From WFQV01 sp964611145 (GTDB lineage: Bacteria > Bacteroidota > Ignavibacteria > Ignavibacteriales > Melioribacteraceae): a stretch of 36,738 bases of DNA. Numbering within the stretch: the first letter of the stretch is position 1; every line of letters begins with the position of its first letter. Position numbers and translations under genes: made by a program. Below, piece by piece: positions 7,019 to 15,679 of the stretch. The notes below the pieces were generated by a model. It was given only the letters and a program-made list of their open reading frames with translations. It did not search any database and had not been told where the DNA came from. The stretch lies in contig CAZSYM010000019.1 of the NCBI GenBank assembly GCA_964611145.1, positions 1 through 36,738 of the forward strand. The letters run 5' to 3'.

Positions 7019-9085
7019 TCAAAATTTCATTACGGGTAATTTCACCTTGACCGTAGTGCCTTCTTTTTCGTTCGGGAATATCTCGACTTTGCCAAAATGA
7101 GCCTCTATAATCTTTTTCGCAAGCGCAAGTCCAAGCCCCGCATGCCCCTCCTTATCTTTAGAAACAAAAGGCTCGAAAGCTATACCCAGTATCTCCTCGT
7201 CAATTTTCTTTCCACTATCGGAAAACAATGCCGTAACATAGTCTCCATCGGAAAAAGTTTTAACCACAAAATTCCCGCCGTACGGCATAGCTTCGAAAGC
7301 GTTTTCGCTTATTTTATGAAAAGCAAGGGATAGTAGTTTTGCATCGATTTTTACAAACGAATCCGAATTTAAATTTCTGAAAACATTGATATACTTTTCC
7401 TTGAAAAGCGCTTCGTGCTCCCTCAAAAAATCGGAAAGGAAATCATCGAATTTGAGTTCCGTTAAACGCAGTTCTTTTTTATCAATGTTGAGATATTTCA
7501 TCTCTTCAAAAAATCGAAGCGCCTCGCTTACGGTTTCGACACCTAAGGAAACAAGTCTTCGGGTCTCTTCCGTCTCGGGGGTTATTTTCTCCAAGTATTT
7601 TTTTACAAGAACAATTTTTTGCCTTAGCGTCTTCCCGAGGTAATTGGTCAAATTTTCGGAGATGTTTTCCCTCTGCGCCGCAAAGTGAGCTTCCAGAGTT
7701 CCAAGACGTTCCAAATGTCCCGCCAGCAAATCGAAAAATCGCTTTACCGTTTCCACATCCCTTTCGTCAAACTTTCCCCCTGCCTTGTTGATAAGAGTTA
7801 ACACTCCCTTTCTCTCCTCTCCGATGCGGAGTGGGAAAAACAAAAGACTGTTAATATCTTTCCCCAACTTTTCAAAACTTTTCGTCTTGAACTTATGCCA
7901 TTCTTCTGGAAGGGAAATTATCAAAGGTTCGTTCTCCGAAAAAACTCTCCCCACGGTGGTATCTTCCAACGGCTCGGAAATTATTACCTCTTTTTCCTCA
8001 AAGATTCTCTTGGCGGTCAAATTATTATTTTCGTCGGGGGAAAAGAGAAGATAAACTTCAGATACCGTTGCCTCGGCACAAAGTTCGGCAAAGTTTTCCA
8101 ACGCTTCGGATTCGGAAAAAGAAAGAAAAATTTTGTCCGTTGATTTCAAAATTTCCTCGGCGGAAACTTGCAAAACGGGGGACTGCTCCGTTTCTTCCTT
8201 TATCTCGACACTGCTTTCCTCTTCGCCACCTACCGTCTTTTCGGGAGAAGGCAAATCGGGAGGCGTCTCCATCTCCGAAATTTCCTCTTCGACCGGAGGC
8301 AAAATTGTTTCATCAACAACCGGCGAAGGATTATCCGCTTCTTCGTAATTATCCCACATATCTTCGTAAATATCTGGCGGTTCGAGAGAAATATCCGTTT
8401 CCTGCGCGCCCGATTCTTCCGTGTTTCCGGGCTTTTCCGCTTCGACGCTTGTCTCTTCCTCAATACTTATCGGTTCTTCCGGCAGCGGTATGTTTTGCTC
8501 CTCGGCTTCATCTTCGACATCTATCGGCGGAGAAAATTCGGAGGAGAGAAACTCGTCGGGAACATCGGGGGGAATGGGAACGGCTTCCTCCGTTTCCTCG
8601 CCTATTATCTCTTCGGCTTCGGAGGCAACGAATCCTTCCTCTTTGAGTTCCTCCGAAACCAAAAAAGAATGAATCACATTTACATCAGGGATTCCGCTGT
8701 ATTTAACAATATTCTCTTTTATTCTCTCGTTTTGACGGATGATAGCGCGCGCTTCTTCTTTCGTAAACGCAATCAGATAAGCATCCGAAAGCGCAACCGC
8801 GGAAGAAATTCTGTTGACGCCCTCCACCAATTCCTCAAAACCGAAGAAAGTATCCTTCTCAAAAATTTCCTTACCACCGGCTCCCAAATCTCCCTTTTTT
8901 AAAAGATTCACTTTGCCGTCCATTACAAGATAAACCTTGTCCGCCGGTGAGCCTTCCGAAAAAATAAGCGTGCCTTCGGAAAAGGTCAGCAAATCACCTT
9001 TCACGTTCTCGAAATTTATCTGCGAAACATCAACGTTTTCAAACAGTTGATTGGTCGCTATTAGATTTATTAACCCCTTGTTCAT
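7019..9085 (-). CDS. Cyclic-nucleotide-binding / GAF / HATPase sensor protein lacking the kinase phospho-acceptor histidine
   Basis: 688 residues with no signal peptide or membrane segment, so cytoplasmic. A cyclic-nucleotide-binding/CRP-like domain covers about 10-125 (SEGTLIFSEGSPADKVYLVM, then a VNLL strand). Residues about 140-315 are a low-complexity linker very rich in Glu, Asp, Pro and Ser. A GAF-like domain follows at about 320-465 (LLFFPLRIGEERKGVLTLIN). A helical segment at about 470-545 sits where a DHp domain should be. A full HATPase domain ends the protein: N box ISENAFEAMP, G1 SDSGKKID, F box FEPFVS, G2 GHAGLGLALAKKII. In the DHp position the H-box reads ENLTNYLGKTLRQKI with Asn where His is expected, so normal autophosphorylation is doubtful. 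No response regulator is adjacent. It is divergent from the ECF sigma gene. Confidence 0.85.
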   Translation of the reverse strand: MNKGLINLIATNQLFENVDVSQINFENVKGDLLTFSEGTLIFSEGSPADKVYLVMDGKVNLLKKGDLGAGGKEIFEKDTFFGFEELVEGVNRISSAVALSDAYLIAFTKEEARAIIRQNERIKENIVKYSGIPDVNVIHSFLVSEELKEEGFVASEAEEIIGEETEEAVPIPPDVPDEFLSSEFSPPIDVEDEAEEQNIPLPEEPISIEEETSVEAEKPGNTEESGAQETDISLEPPDIYEDMWDNYEEADNPSPVVDETILPPVEEEISEMETPPDLPSPEKTVGGEEESSVEIKEETEQSPVLQVSAEEILKSTDKIFLSFSESEALENFAELCAEATVSEVYLLFSPDENNNLTAKRIFEEKEVIISEPLEDTTVGRVFSENEPLIISLPEEWHKFKTKSFEKLGKDINSLLFFPLRIGEERKGVLTLINKAGGKFDERDVETVKRFFDLLAGHLERLGTLEAHFAAQRENISENLTNYLGKTLRQKIVLVKKYLEKITPETEETRRLVSLGVETVSEALRFFEEMKYLNIDKKELRLTELKFDDFLSDFLREHEALFKEKYINVFRNLNSDSFVKIDAKLLSLAFHKISENAFEAMPYGGNFVVKTFSDGDYVTALFSDSGKKIDEEILGIAFEPFVSKDKEGHAGLGLALAKKIIEAHFGKVEIFPNEKEGTTVKVKLPVMKF

Positions 9086-9257
9086 TATAGCTTGCTCTTA
9101 TTGGCTTTCCTTAAACAAAGTTTACGAATATCCTTTCCTCAAAGGCTAAAATGGATTAAGACCCATTAAAGTATTAAATTTAAAAAACAATTTAAATTTT
9201 ATTGTTAATTAAAATCAAATTTTCCGAAACTTAATTTATTAAAATTCATCGTATTGA
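9086..9257. promoter_or_regulatory. AT-rich divergent region between the sensor gene and the ECF sigma gene
   Basis: 172 bp, extremely A/T rich from 9175 to 9245, between two divergent starts. It must carry at least one promoter. GAAAC at 9226-9230 and CGTA at 9250-9253 resemble ECF elements, but the 19-bp gap between them is longer than the usual 16-17, so autoregulation is only a possibility. No RNA gene is recognised. Confidence 0.35.
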
Positions 9258-9821
9258 ATGGACGAAAAAGAACTGATAAAAAAAGCGCAGGAAGGTGACC
9301 GCAAGGCATTGACGGAATTGGTTAAGCGTTATGAACAGACAATTTACAATTTTTCTTTCAAAATTTGTCGCGACCGAGAGAAAGCCGAGCACACCATGCA
9401 AGAAACTTTTATGAGCATGGTAAAATCCATAAAACAATTTTCGGGAAGGTCGAAGTTTTCCACATGGCTGTACACAATCGTTACCAATCATTGCCTCATG
9501 ATGGCGCGTTCGATGAAAAACAAAAACTTCGCCTCGCTGGACGACGAAGACTCTTTGATTGACGAAAAAAACGTCGCCGATTGGAAAGTTACACCGGAAA
9601 AAGTTGCGGAGAACAATGAACTGCGGGAAATGTTGGATAAAGCTATAGACAAATTGCCTTACGATTACAGAATCGTCTTTTTATTGAGAGACGTGGAAGG
9701 ACTTTCCACGGCGGAGACGGGAAAAATTGTTCATCTTAGCGTACCAGCCGTTAAATCCCGTTTGCACCGCGCAAGAGCTTTTCTGAGAAACGAACTAAAT
9801 AAAATGTTACAAAATGCCTAA
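9258..9821 (+). CDS. ECF-family RNA polymerase sigma factor (RpoE-like)
   Basis: 187 residues, the usual ECF length. Region 2 is visible as LVKRYEQTIYNFSFKICRD through ETFMSMVKSIKQFSGRSKFSTWLYTIVTNHC, covering core-polymerase binding and -10 recognition. Region 4 is LPYDYRIVFLLRDVEGLSTA followed by ETGKIVHLSVPAVKSRLHRAR, the -35-binding helix-turn-helix. There is no region 1.1 or 3, as expected. It redirects RNA polymerase to a small regulon, often for envelope stress. The next gene, a zinc-type anti-sigma factor, overlaps its last 8 bp, the standard arrangement for an ECF/anti-sigma pair. No clear Shine-Dalgarno sequence precedes the ATG. Confidence 0.94.
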   Translation: MDEKELIKKAQEGDRKALTELVKRYEQTIYNFSFKICRDREKAEHTMQETFMSMVKSIKQFSGRSKFSTWLYTIVTNHCLMMARSMKNKNFASLDDEDSLIDEKNVADWKVTPEKVAENNELREMLDKAIDKLPYDYRIVFLLRDVEGLSTAETGKIVHLSVPAVKSRLHRARAFLRNELNKMLQNA

Positions 9822-10053
9822 GAAAAAGATTTCTTGTAAAGAAGTAATGAACTACATCTGCGAGCACGTGGGAGAAGATTTCGATTCCCCGAAATGTCGC
9901 AGAATCAAAGAGCATTTAAACGAATGCGAAAAGTGCAGGAGTTATTTCGACAGCGTGGAAAAAACCATCAAGTTTTACAAAATATACGACGTCAAAATGC
10001 CAAAAGAGGCGCATGTTCGCTTGCTTTCCTATCTCGGCTTAAAGGAAGACTGA
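9814..10053 (+). CDS. Small soluble zinc-binding anti-sigma factor (ZAS/zf-HC2 type)
   Basis: 79 residues. HLNECEKC supplies the H-x3-C-x2-C zinc motif of anti-sigma factors, and upstream Cys residues (SCKE, YICEH, PKCRR) can complete the site. It overlaps the ECF sigma gene by 8 bp and so is translated in a fixed ratio with it. Unlike most such proteins it has no transmembrane helix or periplasmic domain, so release of the sigma factor by regulated membrane proteolysis is not possible. Redox- or metal-sensitive cytoplasmic control, as in RsrA- or ChrR-like proteins, is more likely. The cognate partner is inferred from the overlap. Confidence 0.88.
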   Translation: MPKKKISCKEVMNYICEHVGEDFDSPKCRRIKEHLNECEKCRSYFDSVEKTIKFYKIYDVKMPKEAHVRLLSYLGLKED

Positions 10054-10074
10054 CTTTCATTCCTTTCAGAACAA

Positions 10075-10101
10075 TTTCCCTTTTGCTTTGTTAAAGGGGG
10101 A
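10075..10101 (+). terminator. Weak hairpin after the sigma/anti-sigma pair
   Basis: CCCTTT (10078-10083) pairs with AAAGGG (10093-10098), and G-U pairs may extend the stem by a few bases. The following sequence has only a short T run (GATTTTGAC). It lies in the 145-bp gap before prc and could reduce read-through, but it is a poor intrinsic terminator. Confidence 0.25.
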
Positions 10102-10198
10102 AGATTTTGACTTTGGCGTTCCCTTTTAATTAATTACGGAATAGCCTAAATTTGAAGACTTAAAGTTTTGACTTATAAAATTATTTTCAGAGTGAAAG

Positions 10199-12268
10199 AT
10201 GAAAAAGATTCTCGTAACTTTTTTGCTTCTCTGGGCGATTGTCGGATGCAACGCTCAAGCCAAGCAAGATATCGTTGAAGAAAACGGAAAAATAGACACA
10301 AACAAGGTGCTTGTGCCTCAACCCAAACACGAAAGGGAAGCTCGTATAATAGCGGCGCTCTTTTCCCGTTACCACTACAAAAAAGTGAAATTGAACGACT
10401 CCCTCTCACAGGTTATCCTAAAAAATTACATAAATACCCTCGATTACAACAAACTTTATTTCTATAGAAAAGACAGCGTGGAATTTGCTCGTTTTAAAAA
10501 TGTCCTCGACGACGATTTGCAGTTGGGCGACGTTAACCCTTTCTACGAGATTTTCAACGTTTACAAAAAGAGAGTGGGGGAAAGGGTAAAGTATGCACTT
10601 AAAAGATTAAAAAAAGGCTTCGATTTCAGCAAAGAGGAATATTTCACTCCCGACAGAGAAAAAGCTCCCTTTCCCAGAGACGAAAAAGAAATGAATGAAC
10701 TTTGGAGAAAACGCCTCAAAAACGATGCGTTGAATCTTAAGCTGAGCGGCAAAAAGTGGAAAGACATAGTAAAAACCTTGAGCGACCGCTACAATCGTTT
10801 TTACAAAACCATTTTGCAATACAAATCCGAGGACGTTTTTCAACTCGCCATGAATGCCTATTCCGAGGCTATTGACCCGCACTCGAATTATTTCTCTCCC
10901 CTTACTTCGGAAAATTTTAAGATGAACATGAGCCTTTCCTTCGAAGGCATCGGTGCAATGCTCCAGCAGGACAACGACTACACCAAAGTCATGCGTATAA
11001 TTCCCGGAGGACCCGCTTACAAAAGCGGACTATTACATGCCGACGATAAAATCATAGGCGTGGGACAAGGCAAGGACGGAAAAATCGTCGATATTATCGG
11101 TTGGCGAATAGACGACGTTGTCCAATTGATTCGCGGGAAAAAGGGAACAACGGTACGGCTTGTTATTCTCAAAGCAAATTCGGACCCCGGAATGCCGCCC
11201 GACACAATCAGCATTGTAAGAGATAAAGTCAAATTAGAAGAACAAGCGGCAAAAAAAGAAATAATAAAAATAAAACACAACGGCAAGGAATATAAAATAG
11301 GCATAATAGATGTACCCGCCTTTTACGTCGATTTCGACGCCAGACACCGCGGGGATAAAGATTACAAAAGTACAACTCGAGATGTGCGCCGTTTAATCGG
11401 GGAACTTCGCCAGGAAGGAATCGACGGACTAATAATAGATTTGCGAAACAATGGTGGCGGCGCCCTTCAGGAAGCAATTGAAATGACAGGACTTTTCATT
11501 CCCGAAGGTCCCGTTGTGCAAGTGAAAAACTCCATAGGGAAAATTGAAGTTGACGACGACCCCGACCCCTCTCTTTACTACGACGGTCCCCTCGCTGTAT
11601 TGGTTAACCGCTTCAGCGCTTCGGCTTCGGAAATTTTCTCCGCAGCGATTCAGGATTACGGGCGCGGAATCATTATCGGCGAGGAAACTTACGGGAAAGG
11701 AACGGTGCAAAATCTGATTGATCTGGGCAGATTCCTCCCGGGACAAAAGGTGGGGCAGGTCAAACTGACAATCGCAAAATTTTACAGAATCACGGGGAGT
11801 AGCACACAACGCTTGGGTGTAATCCCCGATATAGAATATCCCTCACCCATCCCGCCGGAAGAATCGGGCGAAAGCTCAAAACCGAGCGCCTTGAAATGGG
11901 ACAGAATCCGTCCCGCCGCATTCGAAAAATACTCGAACATACAAAGACTGGTTCCCGAGCTTATAAAACGTCACGAGGAAAGAACCAAACAGGACCCCGA
12001 ATTTCAGCTCTACTTACAGGAAATAAAAGAAGCTCGCAAAATGAGGGAAAAGAAAAAATATTCCCTCAGCGAAAAAACCCGTAAAGCCGAAAGGGATAAA
12101 CTCGAAAAAGAAAAGAAAAAAAGAGAAGAAGCTCGCAAAAAAAGCTCCGCTATCGTTATAAAATACGACAAGGACGGCAAGAAAAAAGAAGAACATCTGG
12201 ACGACCCCGAATTGAAGGAAGCATGTCATATTCTTGCCGATTTCATAGAACTTACGCAAAAAAATTAA
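10199..12268 (+). CDS. prc: Tail-specific (C-terminal processing) protease, lipoprotein, S41A family
   Basis: 689 residues, the length of E. coli Prc/Tsp (682). The N-terminus MKKILVTFLLLWAIVGC ends in a lipobox (I-V-G-C), so a lipid-anchored periplasmic enzyme is predicted. An N-terminal helical domain is followed by a PDZ domain at about 240-335 (SFEGIGAMLQ, PGGPAYKSGLLHADDKIIGV). The protease core follows: IDGLIIDLRNNGGGALQEAI, then VNRFSASASEIF with the predicted nucleophile Ser475, and GEETYGKGTVQ with the general base Lys500, 25 residues apart as in the family. The C-terminus is highly charged (Lys/Glu). Prc proteases cut proteins at non-polar C-termini and affect envelope maintenance. 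It heads a string of closely spaced genes; the CPBP gene starts 29 bp later. Confidence 0.95.
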   Translation: MKKILVTFLLLWAIVGCNAQAKQDIVEENGKIDTNKVLVPQPKHEREARIIAALFSRYHYKKVKLNDSLSQVILKNYINTLDYNKLYFYRKDSVEFARFKNVLDDDLQLGDVNPFYEIFNVYKKRVGERVKYALKRLKKGFDFSKEEYFTPDREKAPFPRDEKEMNELWRKRLKNDALNLKLSGKKWKDIVKTLSDRYNRFYKTILQYKSEDVFQLAMNAYSEAIDPHSNYFSPLTSENFKMNMSLSFEGIGAMLQQDNDYTKVMRIIPGGPAYKSGLLHADDKIIGVGQGKDGKIVDIIGWRIDDVVQLIRGKKGTTVRLVILKANSDPGMPPDTISIVRDKVKLEEQAAKKEIIKIKHNGKEYKIGIIDVPAFYVDFDARHRGDKDYKSTTRDVRRLIGELRQEGIDGLIIDLRNNGGGALQEAIEMTGLFIPEGPVVQVKNSIGKIEVDDDPDPSLYYDGPLAVLVNRFSASASEIFSAAIQDYGRGIIIGEETYGKGTVQNLIDLGRFLPGQKVGQVKLTIAKFYRITGSSTQRLGVIPDIEYPSPIPPEESGESSKPSALKWDRIRPAAFEKYSNIQRLVPELIKRHEERTKQDPEFQLYLQEIKEARKMREKKKYSLSEKTRKAERDKLEKEKKKREEARKKSSAIVIKYDKDGKKKEEHLDDPELKEACHILADFIELTQKN

Positions 12269-12297
12269 AAAGCCGTTAAACAACCGACGAGAAAAAC

Positions 12298-13230
12298 TTG
12301 TACGGAGAAAAATCCAAAATAAAAAATCTGAATCCCGTTATTCCCCCCGTCACAGCGGCGTTCCTGGGACTGGTAGGCGTTTTTGTCCTTTACCAAATTG
12401 CCGGGAGCGTACTTACGCTACTGATATTCGGCTTGGAACTAAAAAATGCGGACGTCAACGCTTTGCGTCTGATGACAATGGCAGGGCAAATCTTGTTTAT
12501 TCTGCTCCCCGCTCTACTCCTTGCAAAATATGTTTACGAGGACGTTACTACGGTAATACGCGCCCGCATGCCCAAGAAAAAAGAGTTGCTTTATTTTCTA
12601 ATAGGACTCTTTATTCTTGTCCCTCTATTACAAAACTATCTCTATTTACAAAACTTTTTAATTAACAAGCTCGCTTCCTCATCCGCTTTTTTCAGCAATA
12701 TAAAAGACTTTCTGGATAGTCTGGATAAATTGATGGAAGCCGCTTACGGAAATTTATTGAACGCCAACGGAATTTTCGAGGGAACTCTCGTAGTTATCGT
12801 AATTGCTTTGACTCCCGCATTCTGCGAGGAAATTCTTTTCCGTGGTTTTATTCAAACAAGCTTCGAAATGCGAACCACGCCTTTCAAAGCGGCTCTTTTT
12901 ACGGCACTCTTTTTCGGGCTTTACCATTTTAACCCGTACGGACTGTTGCCTCTAATAGGGTTGGGATTATATTTCGGTTATGCCGTATATGTTACCGATT
13001 CAATCGTTACGTCAATCTCTCTTCACTTTCTCAATAACTTCATCTCCGTTGTTCTGTTTTTCATCTACGGCGAAGCGGAACTAAAGGACTCCGCCGTTCC
13101 CACCGCTGCGGAGGCAAAGGTTTACGCCGTCGAATTTATTATTCTCTCCCTTGTTTTCGCCGCTTTTATAATCTTTATCAGAAAAATTATTAACCAAAAG
13201 GAGAAACAAAATGATTTGCCCGAAATGTGA
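12298..13230 (+). CDS. CPBP-family intramembrane metalloprotease
   Basis: 310 residues, starting at TTG 12298; the next in-frame Met is well inside the first membrane region, so TTG is the likely start. About eight hydrophobic helices are visible. The signature motifs of the CPBP (CAAX protease and bacteriocin-processing, Abi) family are all present: EEILFRGF (catalytic Glu-Glu and Arg), FFGLYHFNP (His) and SLHFLNN (His and Asn). These residues bind water or metal within the membrane. Bacterial members process or protect against small peptides, and some act in signalling; no substrate can be read from the sequence. It lies 29 bp after prc and overlaps the next gene by 20 bp. Confidence 0.92.
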   Translation: MYGEKSKIKNLNPVIPPVTAAFLGLVGVFVLYQIAGSVLTLLIFGLELKNADVNALRLMTMAGQILFILLPALLLAKYVYEDVTTVIRARMPKKKELLYFLIGLFILVPLLQNYLYLQNFLINKLASSSAFFSNIKDFLDSLDKLMEAAYGNLLNANGIFEGTLVVIVIALTPAFCEEILFRGFIQTSFEMRTTPFKAALFTALFFGLYHFNPYGLLPLIGLGLYFGYAVYVTDSIVTSISLHFLNNFISVVLFFIYGEAELKDSAVPTAAEAKVYAVEFIILSLVFAAFIIFIRKIINQKEKQNDLPEM

Positions 13231-13549
13231 AACACAGTATTATGATTACGTAAAAGTCTGCCCCGTTTGCGGCACGCCTTTGATAACGGAAGAAGAATTC
13301 GAAGGAAACTTGGTGCATCCTTCCGATTATGTTATTGTTTACACCACCGAAGCGGAGTACGAAGCCGATATGCTCAAGGCAAATCTTGAAAGCGCGGGAA
13401 TAGACGTAAAACTACTTGACCAAAAAGACCAAAATTTTCCCGCTCCCGGCGACCTTTCCGTCGTGAAAGTGCTGGTAAAAAAAGACGATGTCCAAGACGC
13501 ATTGGCAATTATCGAAGATATTAACAAGCACGGTGAAAAAGGTGAGTAA
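13211..13549 (+). CDS. Zinc-ribbon plus DUF2007-like small protein
   Basis: 112 residues. The N-terminus MICPKCETQYYDYVKVCPVCG gives two C-P-x-C knuckles, a zinc ribbon. Residues about 40-105 (YVIVYTTEAEYEADMLKANL through VVKVLVKKDDVQDALAII) match the DUF2007 fold of putative signal-transducing proteins, a ferredoxin-like alpha/beta domain. An AAAAGGAGAAA ribosome site lies inside the end of the CPBP gene, and the two genes overlap by 20 bp; the 3' end overlaps cdsA by 8 bp. Its role is unknown. The position between a membrane protease and cdsA is suggestive of membrane homeostasis, but that is inference. Confidence 0.85.
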   Translation: MICPKCETQYYDYVKVCPVCGTPLITEEEFEGNLVHPSDYVIVYTTEAEYEADMLKANLESAGIDVKLLDQKDQNFPAPGDLSVVKVLVKKDDVQDALAIIEDINKHGEKGE

Positions 13550-14357
13550 TACACTTACAAGAATAATCGTTTCGGTAATCGCCATACCCCTTATTTTAGC
13601 ACTTTGCTATTGGGGAGGCATCCCTTTTCTCCTTTTGGTTTCAGGAATAGGAACGATAGCGTTCTGGGAATTTTCTCGAATGGGAGAAAGAAAAGGATTG
13701 GTCATCAAACCTATTTTCGGTATCGCCTCGGTAGAAATCTTAATACTTAACGCTTATTTCAACTTTGCGCAAACCGAAATTATTTTCATCGTTATATTGC
13801 TTTTTGCCGTGTTACTCAAACTGTTCGATTCCCGCGGGTCCGCTATCATCGACACCGGCGCACTTCTACTCGGTATATCCTATCTCGGACTTTTCGCCTC
13901 GGCTCTTATAAAAATACGGGAGTTTTACCCCCCCGCTTCCCTCGTTTATGAACGTGGAGGTTATTTAATCATCTCTATTCTTGCAACAATCTGGATCTGC
14001 GACTCGGCAGCGTTTTTCCTGGGAACGGCTTTCGGAAAGCACAGACTTTACGAAAGAATAAGCCCCAAAAAAAGCTGGGAGGGAGCCATAGCGGGATTTG
14101 TGTTTTCTCTGTTAGCAATGACACTCGCCAAATACACCGTTCTCGACTTTCTAACTTGGTTTCAAATAATCGGTTTGGGAATTATCATCGGTGTGTTCGG
14201 ACAAATAGGGGACTTGGTTGAAAGTATGTTCAAACGGGATGCGGACGTAAAGGATTCTTCCGCTCTTATTCCCGGTCACGGGGGAATTTTCGACCGTTTC
14301 GATTCTTTATTGTTCACAGCCCCCATAATTTATATTTTCCTTTTATACACCACTTAA
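13542..14357 (+). CDS. cdsA: Phosphatidate cytidylyltransferase (CDP-diacylglycerol synthase)
   Basis: Makes CDP-diacylglycerol from CTP and phosphatidate, the precursor for all major phospholipids, in the inner membrane. I chose GTG at 13542 (SNTLTRIIVSVIAIPLILAL), which matches the family's N-terminus; an ATG at 13488 in the same frame would add 18 residues lying over the previous gene. Length from GTG is 271, normal for CdsA. Several transmembrane helices are present. The CdsA signature is complete near the C-terminus: SMFKRDADVKDSSALIPGHG then GIFDR, with the KD and HGG...DR residues that bind metal and substrate. It overlaps the zinc-ribbon gene by 8 bp, and rimO starts 20 bp downstream. 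Confidence 0.95.
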   Translation: MSNTLTRIIVSVIAIPLILALCYWGGIPFLLLVSGIGTIAFWEFSRMGERKGLVIKPIFGIASVEILILNAYFNFAQTEIIFIVILLFAVLLKLFDSRGSAIIDTGALLLGISYLGLFASALIKIREFYPPASLVYERGGYLIISILATIWICDSAAFFLGTAFGKHRLYERISPKKSWEGAIAGFVFSLLAMTLAKYTVLDFLTWFQIIGLGIIIGVFGQIGDLVESMFKRDADVKDSSALIPGHGGIFDRFDSLLFTAPIIYIFLLYTT

Positions 14358-14377
14358 AATTTTATCGAACTCTCCTT

Positions 14378-15679
14378 ATGCGACAACACAAAGTTGAAAT
14401 AATAACACTCGGTTGCTCCAAAAACACCGTGGATTCCGAAAGATTGGCAAGACAGCTAAAAGCCAATAATATCAAGCTTGTCGAAACCTCGGATGACGCC
14501 GATACAATAATAATAAACACTTGCGGATTTATCGAACCGGCAAAAGAGGAATCCATCAATACAATCTTGGAAGCGGTGGAGCTAAAAAAACAGGGCAAAA
14601 TAGAACACGTGCTCGTTGCAGGTTGCCTTTCCCAGCGCTATAAAGAAGAATTAAGAAAAGAAATCCCCGAAGTGGACTCGTATTTCGGTACGGAAGCATA
14701 CGAGAAGATTGTCTCCGCCGTAGGAGGAAAATTCAAACGGGAATTATTAGGCGAAAGAGAAATAAGCACGCCTAAACATTTTGCTTATCTCAAAATATCC
14801 GAAGGATGCGACAATCCGTGTTCCTTTTGTGCCATTCCGCTCATACGCGGCAAACATCGCTCCGTACCAATGGAAACTCTCATGGAGGAAGCCCGTTTCC
14901 TCGTAGAACACGGGGCAAAAGAATTGATTCTGATTGCTCAGGATACTACCGCTTACGGAATCGATATCTACGGGGAAAGAAAGCTCGCCCTTTTGCTCCG
15001 AAAACTTTCCGAAATAGAAGGGCTGGAATGGATACGGCTAATGTACACTTATCCCACACACTTTCCCTACGACGTGCTCGAAGAAATGGCGAATAACCCG
15101 AAGGTGCTTAATTATATTGATTTACCTCTTCAACACATTTCGGATAAAGTTCTAAAATCGATGAGAAGAGGAATTACCAAGCGGAAAACAATTGAGCTTG
15201 TGGAAAAAGTCAAAACCTCCGTCCCAAATGTAACTTTCAGAACAACTTTCATCGTGGGGTATCCCGCAGAAGGCGAAAATGAATTTCGCGAATTGTACGA
15301 TTTCGTCAAGGAAACCGAATTCGATCGATTGGGCGTTTTCACATATTCGCTTGAAGAAAACACCTCCGCCTTTCCGCTGGGAGACCCGTGGGACGAAAAA
15401 ATAAAGGAAGAACGTCAAGCGGAAATAATGGAGTTGCAAAAAGAGATTTCGCTTAGAAAAAATCGAAGCTTGATAGGCAAAAAATTACGGGTAATCGTGG
15501 AAAGTCAAGAAGGGGATTTCTTTATCGGACGAAGCGAAAGGGACGCACCGGAAGTGGACGGAGAGGTTTTTCTTCCCGCACAACACAATAATCCCGAAAT
15601 AGGAAATATTCACGAAGTTGAAATTTACGATTGTAATGAGTATGATTTGTACGCAAATATTTCTTCTAAAGCGAAGTGA
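14378..15679 (+). CDS. rimO: Ribosomal protein S12 methylthiotransferase RimO
   Basis: A radical-SAM enzyme that adds a methylthio group to the conserved aspartate of ribosomal protein S12. 433 residues, normal length. The N-terminal UPF0004 domain holds three cluster cysteines (TLGCSKN, NTCGFI, VAGCLSQRY). The radical-SAM cluster motif C-x3-C-x2-C is CDNPCSFC, preceded by YLKISEG. IPLIRGKHRSVP and IAQDTTAYGIDIYG are characteristic of RimO rather than MiaB. A TRAM domain ends the protein (about 370-433), ending YDLYANI. The stop overlaps the start of the next gene as GTGA. There is no functional link to the envelope genes around it beyond co-transcription. Confidence 0.96.
   Translation: MRQHKVEIITLGCSKNTVDSERLARQLKANNIKLVETSDDADTIIINTCGFIEPAKEESINTILEAVELKKQGKIEHVLVAGCLSQRYKEELRKEIPEVDSYFGTEAYEKIVSAVGGKFKRELLGEREISTPKHFAYLKISEGCDNPCSFCAIPLIRGKHRSVPMETLMEEARFLVEHGAKELILIAQDTTAYGIDIYGERKLALLLRKLSEIEGLEWIRLMYTYPTHFPYDVLEEMANNPKVLNYIDLPLQHISDKVLKSMRRGITKRKTIELVEKVKTSVPNVTFRTTFIVGYPAEGENEFRELYDFVKETEFDRLGVFTYSLEENTSAFPLGDPWDEKIKEERQAEIMELQKEISLRKNRSLIGKKLRVIVESQEGDFFIGRSERDAPEVDGEVFLPAQHNNPEIGNIHEVEIYDCNEYDLYANISSKAK

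Noticed and set aside
8068..8902. Two overlapping plus-strand open frames (192 and 244 codons) across the sensor gene
   Set aside because: They lie antisense to the acidic Pro/Glu linker, have Arg/Pro/Phe-rich nonsense composition and no family features.
9226..9253. GAAAC...CGTA as an autoregulatory ECF promoter ahead of the sigma gene
   Set aside because: The 19-bp spacing exceeds the usual 16-17 bp, and the -10-like element would leave the message almost leaderless; kept only as a possibility.
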